Shown here one piece after another: positions 1-6,771 of a DNA stretch of 7,889 nucleotides. The position numbers were made by a program, and so were the translations under genes. The DNA is from an uncultured Collinsella sp. (GTDB lineage: Bacteria; Actinomycetota; Coriobacteriia; Coriobacteriales; Coriobacteriaceae). Position 1 is the stretch's first letter, and each line of letters begins with the position of its first letter. The notes below the pieces were generated by a model. It was not told where the DNA came from and made no database searches. It worked only from the letters and a program-made list of their open reading frames with translations. The stretch is taken from NCBI GenBank assembly GCA_934654515.1, contig CAKUGA010000055.1:1-7889 (forward strand), in the 5' to 3' direction.

Positions 1-116
1 CCGCCGGCATCGGGGTGATATTTTTGCGCGAGCTTGCGAAACGCGCTCTTGATCTCTTTGTCGGAGGCGCTCTTGGATACGCCCAGGATGTCATAGAAGG
101 TTTTGCCTGCAGCCAT
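1..116 (-). CDS. dnaJ: DnaJ co-chaperone, N-terminal fragment (cut by window edge)
   Basis: This is the start of the Hsp40 co-chaperone that delivers unfolded substrates to DnaK and stimulates its ATPase. Only the first 38 codons and part of the next are in the window; the gene continues past base 1. The visible part is a J-domain: [18 protein letters not shown] followed by helix II with the basic stretch [11 protein letters not shown]. The diagnostic HPD tripeptide is at residues 34-36 and is followed by AGG. The ATG at 116-114 is chosen because a strong Shine-Dalgarno (AGGAGAGGAG) lies just upstream and the J-domain starts at its usual distance from the initiator. It follows grpE on the same strand after about 108 bp that contain a terminator-like hairpin. 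A CbpA-type J-protein cannot be excluded without the zinc-finger region, but the dnaK-grpE context favours DnaJ. Confidence 0.93.
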   Translation of the reverse strand, partial: MAAGKTFYDILGVSKSASDKEIKSAFRKLAQKYHPDAG

Positions 117-140
117 CGTAGCTCCTCTCCTGTTACGTCC

Positions 141-161
141 GCCGTCCATGCAGACGACGGC
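141..161 (-). other. Small inverted repeat in the dnaJ leader
   Basis: GCCGTC at 141-146 and GACGGC at 156-161 are perfect inverted repeats around a 9-base spacer, about 25 bp upstream of the dnaJ start. As RNA this would be a modest GC hairpin close to the ribosome-binding site. Its function is unknown; it could stabilise a processed mRNA end downstream of the grpE hairpin, or be a chance feature of GC-rich DNA. Confidence 0.3.
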
Positions 162-189
162 CCATGCTTTCATATGGCACTAGGCCAGA

Positions 190-219
190 AAGGGCCCCGG
201 GTGTTGCCCCGGGGCCCTT
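190..219 (-). terminator. GC-rich terminator/attenuator-like hairpin between grpE and dnaJ
   Basis: AAGGGCCCCGGG (190-201) and CCCGGGGCCCTT (208-219) form a perfect 12-bp stem with a 6-base loop, starting only 5 bp after the grpE stop codon. In the minus-strand direction the stem is followed by a short, interrupted T stretch (TTTCT). It therefore looks like a strong stem with a weak U-tract. Full termination would cut dnaJ off from the dnaK-grpE message, so partial termination or an RNA-processing or stability role is more likely. On the plus strand it has no T-tract. Confidence 0.6.
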
Positions 220-224
220 CTCAA

Positions 225-1067
225 TTACTCCTCGGTGCTCTCGGCCGTATCGGCCGTAGCATCCTCGGGCGCCGCTTCGGGCTCCGGTGCGGGGCGCTTC
301 TCGCCACCGTAGGTCACCGTCACCATCGCGGAACGCAGGATGCGATCCGCCATGCGGTAGCCCTTCTGGTACACATCGTTGACGGTCTCGTCGTACTGCG
401 ATGCGTCCTCGACGCGACCCACAGCCTGGTGCTCGAGCGGATCGAACGCCTCGCCCTTGGGGTCGATAGGCTCAACGCCCTCGTGCGCAAACACATCGAG
501 CAGCTTGGCATGTACCGCGTCAACGCCATCGACGAACTGCTTAAAGTCGTCGGAAAGCTCTTGGCTGCGGGCATGGTCGATCGCGCGCTCGATATCGTCG
601 ATCACCGGCAACAGCGCGGTGACAAGCTTCTCGGTCGCGCGCTCGCGCTCGGCGATGCGCTCGTTGGCGGTGCGGCGACGGAAGTTCTCCCAGTCGGCCT
701 GCAGACGGGCGGTGCGCTCGGTAGCGTCCTTTGCCTTGTCCTCGGCGGCCTTCTGAGCCTCTGCCGCAGCATCGAGCTCATTGCGCACGTCGGCAAGCTC
801 CTTTTGGGCCTGCTCGAACTTGAGCTTAAAGTCGTTGTCGGCGGCTTCCTCACCGGCGCGGATAGCGGCTTCCACCATCTCGTCCTCGGTCATCGTCGCC
901 TCCTTGTTGGAATCCTCTACCTGGTTCTCGACAGCCTCGGCGGCCGGGGCCTCGTTGGCCTCGGTATCGTCGACGGCCTCTACGGGAATCTTCACGTCCT
1001 TCTCCTCAGAGTCAACGGGGGCGGCGCCAGCGGCGGCCGCCTCCGTGCGAGCTTTACGGGCGGACAT
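225..1067 (-). CDS. grpE: GrpE nucleotide-exchange factor for DnaK
   Basis: GrpE is the cytoplasmic homodimeric factor that releases ADP from DnaK. The 280-aa reading has an acidic Ala/Glu-rich N-terminus (about 1-75), a long charged helix that should form the dimeric coiled coil (about 75-150, including LQADWENFRRR at 122-132), and the C-terminal beta domain (about 195-255). The GrpE signature is at 233-251 (YQKGYRMADRILRSAMVTV), followed by a disordered Pro/Glu/Ala tail. The protein is longer than most bacterial GrpE proteins (roughly 200 aa) because of the N- and C-terminal extensions. The start at 1067 lies 2 bp after the dnaK stop, with AGGAC in the dnaK 3' end as a weak Shine-Dalgarno, suggesting translational coupling. 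An in-frame ATG at 893-891 (Met59) has a much better Shine-Dalgarno and would give a 222-aa protein of more typical size; either or both may be used. Confidence 0.96.
   Translation of the reverse strand: MSARKARTEAAAAGAAPVDSEEKDVKIPVEAVDDTEANEAPAAEAVENQVEDSNKEATMTEDEMVEAAIRAGEEAADNDFKLKFEQAQKELADVRNELDAAAEAQKAAEDKAKDATERTARLQADWENFRRRTANERIAERERATEKLVTALLPVIDDIERAIDHARSQELSDDFKQFVDGVDAVHAKLLDVFAHEGVEPIDPKGEAFDPLEHQAVGRVEDASQYDETVNDVYQKGYRMADRILRSAMVTVTYGGEKRPAPEPEAAPEDATADTAESTEE
891..905 (-). promoter_or_regulatory. Strong internal ribosome-binding site and ATG inside grpE (Met59)
   Basis: On the minus strand AAGGAGG (905-899) precedes an in-frame ATG (893-891) by 5 bases. This is a near-perfect Shine-Dalgarno at workable spacing, far better than the one before the upstream start at 1067. 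Translation from here would remove the 58-residue acidic N-terminus and keep the whole coiled coil and beta domain. It is either the true start or a second start giving a short GrpE isoform. Confidence 0.5.
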
Positions 1068-1069
1068 GA

Positions 1070-2962
<1,893 letters not shown>

Positions 2963-3130
2963 TAGAAATTCCCTCTCTCTTGTGCGTTCGCGCCGCGTCG
3001 GCGGACTGCCGCGCGACGCTTCGGCTTGTCTTTCAGGATGTAGTGTATCCCCTTATGGGCCGGAATATACAAAATCTAAGTCAATTCATATAAGATTTCT
3101 TATCTCCGAGAGTTTAGGTTCTCAAAAGCG
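2963..3130 (-). promoter_or_regulatory. dnaK leader and probable promoter region
   Basis: About 165 bp upstream of dnaK form a GC-rich leader (2963-3040) preceded by a distinctly AT-rich block (3061-3105), as expected for a promoter. Minus-strand candidates are TTGTAT (3067-3072) and GATACA (3044-3049) with 17-bp spacing. TTGACT (3079-3084) also occurs but has no well-spaced -10, so no promoter can be named firmly. ATAAGA/TCTTAT is a 6-bp inverted repeat at about 3090-3103. I see no CIRCE element (TTAGCACTC-N9-GAGTGCTAA). The nearest thing to the HspR-type HAIR site is a degenerate GAG...CTC arrangement at 3104-3128 with spacing off by one. Control by HspR is therefore only a possibility from lineage. 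Confidence 0.4.
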
Positions 3131-3415
3131 CAGGTAGATGGACTGTTGCGGTTCTCGGCAGATCTAATGAGATCTATGTAGAGATGGCTGAGGCTTGGGG
3201 CTGGGCCGCGCAGGGGGCCTTGGGGCCGCCCCCGGGAAAGCGTGCCCCGTTTTGAGCGCCGATTCTGGGTCGCAGTTTCCGCAAGCACGCTCAATCGCCC
3301 AATAATTCAAGTCATCTTTAGCTAACATTTGCGCAGCTCAACGGCCCCACCTGCACGTTTTTTAGTAAACCTTGGCATACTCGGCGAACGGTATGAAGAT
3401 GCCGGCCAGAGGGTA
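3131..3415. other. Intergenic stretch with several short inverted repeats, no supported gene
   Basis: No convincing coding sequence is visible on either strand; the short open frames here are rich in Arg, Ser and Pro and lack good start signals. The stretch holds a GC-rich hairpin (GGGGGC 3213-3218 with GCCCCC 3228-3233, 9-base loop) and TTGAGCG (3252-3258) facing CGCTCAA (3288-3294) across 29 bases. It also holds a T6 run following GCACG near 3353-3363 on the plus strand. A small RNA or extended regulatory region is possible but not shown. Confidence 0.4.
3160..3175. repeat. Paired AGATCT palindromes, candidate operator
   Basis: AGATCT occurs twice (3160-3165 and 3170-3175) separated by AATG. 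Because each copy is itself palindromic, the 16-bp block is both a direct and an inverted repeat, as expected for a site bound by a symmetric protein dimer. It lies about 200 bp upstream of the dnaK start and 330 bp upstream of the ferredoxin start. No binding protein can be named. Confidence 0.3.
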
Positions 3416-3443
3416 TTGCAAACGGTCGCTCCCGTGGTATGTT
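3416..3443 (+). promoter_or_regulatory. Candidate promoter of the ferredoxin gene (extended -10)
   Basis: TTGCAA (3416-3421) and TATGTT (3438-3443) are spaced by 16 bp, and TGG immediately precedes the -10 hexamer, giving an extended -10 (TGnTATGTT). Each hexamer matches the sigma-70 consensus at four of six positions. Transcription would start near 3450 and give a leader of about 55 bases before the ferredoxin ATG. This is a sequence-based prediction. Confidence 0.45.
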
Positions 3444-3504
3444 TTTGCCCGAATCAAACCGGCGCGCATCGCCTGTAGCGTCGGTCAACAGAGAGGAAAC
3501 TACC

Positions 3505-3690
3505 ATGGCTCATCCCGTAATTGATGCCGACGAGTGCATCGCTTGTGGCGTTTGCGTCGACTCCTGCCCCGCTGGCGTTCTGGAGCTCCAGGACGTCGCT
3601 ACCGTCGCTGACGAGGACTCCTGCGTCGCCTGTGGCGCTTGCCAGGACGCTTGCCCCGCCGGCGCGATCACCGAGATCGTCGAGGAGTAA
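3505..3690 (+). CDS. 2[4Fe-4S] clostridial-type ferredoxin
   Basis: This is a small soluble electron carrier for low-potential redox reactions in anaerobes, partnering enzymes such as pyruvate:ferredoxin oxidoreductase or hydrogenases. The specific partner here is unknown. The 61-aa protein has two pseudo-symmetric CxxCxxCxxxCP motifs: Cys11, 14, 17, 21 and Cys40, 43, 46, 50, each followed by Pro-Ala-Gly. Each motif supplies three ligands to one cluster and its last Cys to the other, as known for the family. It is very acidic (ending EIVEE), and its length fits the family. The ATG at 3505 is chosen because GAGAGGA lies 7-8 bases upstream and the protein then begins MAHPVIDADECIACG, as is usual for the family; the upstream in-frame ATG at 3439 would add an unrelated 22-residue leader lying over the promoter. 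It is a single-gene unit, divergent from dnaK and closed by its own terminator. Confidence 0.97.
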   Translation: MAHPVIDADECIACGVCVDSCPAGVLELQDVATVADEDSCVACGACQDACPAGAITEIVEE

Positions 3691-3724
3691 CAACTCCCCA
3701 CTTGCACACTCAAAAGTACACCGT

Positions 3725-3776
3725 GCACAAAAAAAGGAGGCCTCCGCATCGCCGCGGAGGCCTCCTTTTTTTGTGC
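3725..3776. terminator. Bidirectional intrinsic terminator with a 23-bp perfect stem
   Basis: Positions 3725-3747 and 3754-3776 are perfect reverse complements around a 6-base loop (ATCGCC). The GC core is GGAGGCCTCCGC paired with its complement, flanked by A7 on the left and T7 on the right and closed by GCAC/GTGC. Read on either strand, a GC hairpin is followed by seven T residues, so it should stop transcription both ways. It sits 34 bp after the ferredoxin stop and between convergent genes, where it can end the ferredoxin message and the niaR-side message. Confidence 0.9.
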
Positions 3777-3821
3777 GGATAACTAATTTGGCACCGTCGC
3801 AGGTTGAACTCACGTCAGCGA

Positions 3822-3920
3822 AAACGCCCCTAAGCGAGCAAGGTGACGTGAAAGAGGAGGGAAGCGTACTTTGGGTACGCGACCGACGATTGAACGTCAA
3901 ATTGCCGCTTGGGGGCGTTT
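3822..3920. repeat. Three-tier nested inverted-repeat element (structured RNA or mobile repeat candidate)
   Basis: Three concentric stems fold this stretch into one long hairpin. The outer stem is AAACGCCCCTAAGCG (3822-3836) with CGCTTGGGGGCGTTT (3906-3920): 15 pairs, one of them a T-G wobble. The middle stem is TGACGT (3844-3849) with ACGTCA (3894-3899). The inner stem is GCGTAC (3864-3869) with GTACGC (3875-3880) around a TTTGG loop. The purine-rich GAAAGAGGAGGGAA lies on the left side between the middle and inner stems. The right end is 10 bp from the niaR stop codon. It contains no supported gene. It could be a 3' UTR structure or weak terminator of the nad operon, a non-autonomous repeat, or a small RNA; the sequence alone does not decide. 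Confidence 0.6.
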
Positions 3921-3930
3921 GCAGCGTCGG

Positions 3931-4476
3931 CTAAGAGAGATCATCCTCGTAGGGCATTAGGTCCGCCAAGTAGCCCTTCTCCTTGAGTATGGCCTCGATC
4001 TCGTCGAGGGTCTGCTCGTCTTCCGCCGCAATGCGATGGAAGTGGTAGCCGCTGGTCACCGTCAGCAGCGGGAAGCTCTTGCCGCTGGCGATACCCTCTA
4101 GGTAGCGCTCGACATCGCGGCGGTTGCGGATGTCCAGGTCGGCCGTGATCTTGCCGTACACACGATGGTTGACGATCACATTGAGCACGGCGCCACCTGC
4201 GTCGACGATACTCGTAAGCTCGTCGCCCGCCTGCTCCACACTGTGGCGCACCTTAACAAGACGCGTGGGCACGGCGGGGCTACTCGCGGCTTCCTGCAGC
4301 ACGTAGCCGCGGTTGGTCGCCACGATATCGTGCCCATCGGCACGCAGCAGGGCGATGTCTTGCACGACAACCTGGCGGCTCACACCCACCTCGCGAGCAA
4401 GTGCGCTGCCGGAGACGGGGTCTTTGGCTCGCTCGAGCACGCCCATGATGGCACGGCGACGCTCGCGGGCGTTCAT
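3931..4476 (-). CDS. niaR: NiaR-family niacin-responsive repressor (HTH plus 3H domain)
   Basis: NiaR (YrxA) proteins bind DNA and repress NAD-synthesis or niacin-uptake genes when nicotinic acid is bound. The 181-aa product has an N-terminal winged-helix HTH of the HTH_11 type (about 6-60; recognition region SALAREVGVSRQVVVQDIALL). A 3H domain follows (about 75-170) with His78 (VRHSVEQAGDE), His104 (NHRVYG) and the YHFHRI motif with His145 and His147. The set His78, Glu86, His145, His147 matches in spacing the metal-binding set I recall for the Thermotoga homologue TM1602; that comparison is from memory. The ATG overlaps the nadC stop by one base (TAATG), so translation should be coupled. 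Being the last gene of the nad operon points to autoregulation through the operator before nadA. A BirA-like HTH regulator is excluded by the 3H domain and absence of a ligase domain. Confidence 0.92.
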   Translation of the reverse strand: MNARERRRAIMGVLERAKDPVSGSALAREVGVSRQVVVQDIALLRADGHDIVATNRGYVLQEAASSPAVPTRLVKVRHSVEQAGDELTSIVDAGGAVLNVIVNHRVYGKITADLDIRNRRDVERYLEGIASGKSFPLLTVTSGYHFHRIAAEDEQTLDEIEAILKEKGYLADLMPYEDDLS

Positions 4477-5336
4477 TATTTACCGTCCAGCAGACGCAGG
4501 TGCTTAAGCGAAAGGTCGAGAATCGGCGCGGAGTGCGTCAGAGCGCCCGAGCTAATATAGTCGACACCCAGGTCGGCAAGCGCGCGGATATTGCTGGCAT
4601 CCACGTTGCCCGAGCACTCGGTCTTGGCGCGACCGGCGATAAGCTCAATCGCGGCAGCCATGTCGTCGTGGGTCATGTTGTCGAACATGATGATGTCGGC
4701 ACCGGCCTCCACGGCCTCGCGTACCATGTCCAGGTTCTCGCACTCGATCTCGACCGTCGTGGTAAACGACGCGTGGGCGCGCGCCATCTCGATCGCGCGC
4801 GTCACGCCACCGGCGGCATCGATGTGGTTGTCCTTGAGCATGACGGCTGTCGACAGGTTGTAGCGATGGTTGCTGCCGCCGCCGATCTCAACCGCCGCCT
4901 TCTCAAACACGCGCATGCCCGGCGTGGTCTTGCGTGTGTCGACGAGCACGGTCTTGGTACCCTCGAGCGCCGCTGCCATTCTGTGCGTATAGGTAGCGAT
5001 ACCGCTCATGCGCTGCAGGTAGTTGAGCGCCACGCGCTCGCCCGAAAGCAGCACGCGCGCATCGCCGCGCACCTGGCCCACGTGGTCGCCGGCGTGCACC
5101 TCGTCACCGTCGGCAACATCAAACAGCACCGAGCTCTGCGAATCCAGCAGCTCAAAGGTGCGAGCGAACACATCCAGGCCCGCGATGATGCCATCGGCCT
5201 TGGCGATGAGCTCCACCGTGGCGGGGCGCGCCGTGGGGCACACACTCGCCGTGCTCACATCCTCAAACGTGATGTCCTCGCGCAGGGCCTGCAGAATCAG
5301 ATCATCGACGACGAGTTTCATGGTAATGGGATTCAT
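4476..5336 (-). CDS. nadC: Quinolinate phosphoribosyltransferase (nicotinate-nucleotide pyrophosphorylase, carboxylating)
   Basis: NadC joins quinolinate and PRPP to give nicotinate mononucleotide, CO2 and pyrophosphate, the point where de novo synthesis meets the NAD salvage route. The 286-aa length is normal for the family. Visible family motifs are GERVALNYLQRMSGIAT (99-115, with Arg101), VDTRKTTPGMR (132-142, Arg135 and Lys136), GGGSNHRYNL (152-161, His157 and Arg158) and MLKDNHI (166-172, Lys168). EIECEN (196-201, Glu198), IMFDNM (216-221, Asp219) and the glycine-containing SSGALTHSAP near the end complete the phosphate-binding barrel. The ATG at 5336 is chosen because GGAGGAG, made by the last codons of nadB, lies 6 bases upstream; Met6 is a weaker alternative. 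The nadB stop is 3 bp upstream and niaR overlaps its stop by one base. All catalytic residues appear intact. Confidence 0.97.
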   Translation of the reverse strand: MNPITMKLVVDDLILQALREDITFEDVSTASVCPTARPATVELIAKADGIIAGLDVFARTFELLDSQSSVLFDVADGDEVHAGDHVGQVRGDARVLLSGERVALNYLQRMSGIATYTHRMAAALEGTKTVLVDTRKTTPGMRVFEKAAVEIGGGSNHRYNLSTAVMLKDNHIDAAGGVTRAIEMARAHASFTTTVEIECENLDMVREAVEAGADIIMFDNMTHDDMAAAIELIAGRAKTECSGNVDASNIRALADLGVDYISSGALTHSAPILDLSLKHLRLLDGK

Positions 5337-5339
5337 GGT

Positions 5340-6716
5340 CTACTCCTCCACGGCCTGCGTGCCGGCGGCACGGGCCAAATCATCGATTGCCAGGGAGTCG
5401 GCGCTCAGGGCGCGATGGCGCCCGTCGAGCGCGGGCTCGCCCGCCTGCTCCACGGCGAGCGACTCGCCGGTGCGCATGCACCAGGCGGCACGGCGGCCCC
5501 AAACCAGGGACTCGAGCAGGCTGTTGGAAGCCAGGCGATTCTTGCCGTGCACGCCGTTGCAGGCCGTCTCACCGGCTGCGTAGAGCTCGGGCATCGAGGT
5601 GCGGCCGTCCTTGTCGACCCACACGCCGCCCATAAAGTAGTGCTGCGTAGGCGTAACGGGGATGGGCTCGTCCAAGATGTCGCGGCCGTCCTCCAAGCAG
5701 CGTGCGCGAATGTTGGCAAAGTGCCCGGTCACTACATCGCGCTCGACGGGGGCAAAGCTCAGCCACTCGTGCTCGGTACCGTCCTGCTTCATCTGCTCGC
5801 GAATAGCGGCGGCGACCACATCGCGCGGCTGCAACTCGTCGGTAAAGCGCTCACCGGCGGCGTTGAGCAAAATCGCGCCCTCGCCGCGGCAGCTCTCGCT
5901 GATCAGGAAGGTGCGGCCTGGCTGCGGCGAGAACAGTCCCGTGGGGTGGATCTGCACGTAGTCCAGGTGCTCCATCTTAATGCCATGCTCCTGAGCGATG
6001 TAGCAGGCATCGCCCGTGAGCTGCGGATAGTTGGTCGAGTGGTCGTATACGCCGCCGATGCCGCCCGTTGCCCACAGCGTGTGGCGGGCATGGATCTTAA
6101 ACGGCTCGCCGGCATGCGCGCCCTCGGCGGCATTTGCCAGCTCGTCGGCGGGACGAACCGAGTTGTCCTCGTCCACAGAAACGGCGACGACACCGGCACA
6201 CACCGTGACGCCGTCACGTTCGCCCGTCAGGATGTCGGTCATGGCCACGTGCTCCAAAATCTGCACGTTATCCAGCTTGCGAACGGCCTGGAGCAGCTTG
6301 GTCGTAATCTCCTTGCCGGTGATATCGGCATGGAAGGCGATGCGTGGGCGGCTGTGCGCACCCTCGCGGGTAAAGTCGAGGCTGCCGTCGGCCTTGCGCT
6401 CAAAGTCCACGCCCATCGCCAGCAGGTCGTTGATGACCGAGCGGCTCGAGCGGATCATGATGTCGACGCTCTCGCGGCGGTTCTCGTAGTGGCCGGCATG
6501 CATGGTGTCCTCAAAGAAGGCATCGTAGTCCGAGCCCTCGGGCAGCACGCAAATGCCGCCCTGCGCGAGCATCGAATCGCACTCGTCGACAGCGCCCTTG
6601 GAGAGCATGATCACGCGCATGCTCGTCGGCAGGTTGAGAGCCGCATACAGGCCCGCTACGCCGCAGCCGGCAATAACGACGTCGCACTCCATATCGGGGT
6701 ATTGCTTGGTTTCCAC
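5340..6716 (-). CDS. nadB: L-aspartate oxidase, short form without the C-terminal helical domain
   Basis: NadB is an FAD enzyme oxidising L-aspartate to iminoaspartate, the substrate of NadA; it can use oxygen or fumarate as acceptor, fumarate being likely in an anaerobe. From the GTG at 6716 the protein is 458 aa. It shows the FAD dinucleotide fold (VVIAGCGVAGLYAAL near residue 13-27), DSMLAQGGI, HSRPRIAFHADITGKEIT, ATGGIGG, QIHPTGL (about 255-261), LISESCRGEGA with Arg277, TPTQHYFMGGV (about 355-365) and the flavin-binding GETACNGVHGKNRLASNSLLE (about 382-402). Only about 47 low-complexity residues follow GRRAA, so the roughly 100-residue C-terminal helical domain of typical NadB is missing; nadC follows at once, leaving no room for it. 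The GTG is preferred because GGGAGAGGA lies 5 bases upstream and the Rossmann fold starts right after; ATGs at 6743 and 6767 lack a well-placed Shine-Dalgarno. Confidence 0.95.
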   Translation of the reverse strand: METKQYPDMECDVVIAGCGVAGLYAALNLPTSMRVIMLSKGAVDECDSMLAQGGICVLPEGSDYDAFFEDTMHAGHYENRRESVDIMIRSSRSVINDLLAMGVDFERKADGSLDFTREGAHSRPRIAFHADITGKEITTKLLQAVRKLDNVQILEHVAMTDILTGERDGVTVCAGVVAVSVDEDNSVRPADELANAAEGAHAGEPFKIHARHTLWATGGIGGVYDHSTNYPQLTGDACYIAQEHGIKMEHLDYVQIHPTGLFSPQPGRTFLISESCRGEGAILLNAAGERFTDELQPRDVVAAAIREQMKQDGTEHEWLSFAPVERDVVTGHFANIRARCLEDGRDILDEPIPVTPTQHYFMGGVWVDKDGRTSMPELYAAGETACNGVHGKNRLASNSLLESLVWGRRAAWCMRTGESLAVEQAGEPALDGRHRALSADSLAIDDLARAAGTQAVEE

Positions 6717-6740
6717 AGGAATCCTCTCCCTTGAATGTGA

Positions 6741-6761
6741 CATAAGGGACCGTCCCTCATG
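6741..6761. repeat. Imperfect 21-bp palindrome in the nadA-nadB gap
   Basis: AGGGAC (6745-6750) and GTCCCT (6752-6757) flank a single C. CAT (6741-6743) and ATG (6759-6761) extend the symmetry with one mismatched pair between. It lies in the 55-bp gap between nadA and nadB, just upstream of the nadB ribosome-binding site. In RNA the one-base loop is too tight, so the inner pairs would open; as DNA it is a plausible protein site or a remnant of a repeat. It has no T-tract and is not a terminator. Confidence 0.4.
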
Positions 6762-6771
6762 CCGCATTGTT

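Noticed and set aside
3213..3233. GC-rich hairpin as a terminator
   Set aside because: No T-tract follows on either strand and no gene ends nearby.
3100..3294. 64-aa minus-strand open frame in the dnaK upstream region
   Set aside because: Arg/Ser/Pro-rich, covers GC hairpins, no good ribosome-binding site and no family resemblance.
3439..3504. Longer ferredoxin reading starting at the ATG at 3439
   Set aside because: The added 22 residues resemble no ferredoxin leader and overlap the proposed -10; the ATG at 3505 has its own Shine-Dalgarno and the expected N-terminus.
3822..3920. CRISPR or ordinary intrinsic terminator interpretation of the nested repeat
   Set aside because: There is no direct repeat-spacer periodicity, and neither strand has a proper T-tract after the outer stem, so neither label fits.
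4500..6734. 744-aa open frame on the plus strand opposite nadC and nadB
   Set aside because: It spans two well-supported genes on the other strand, is dominated by Ala, His, Arg and Val from reverse-complement codons, and matches no family I know.
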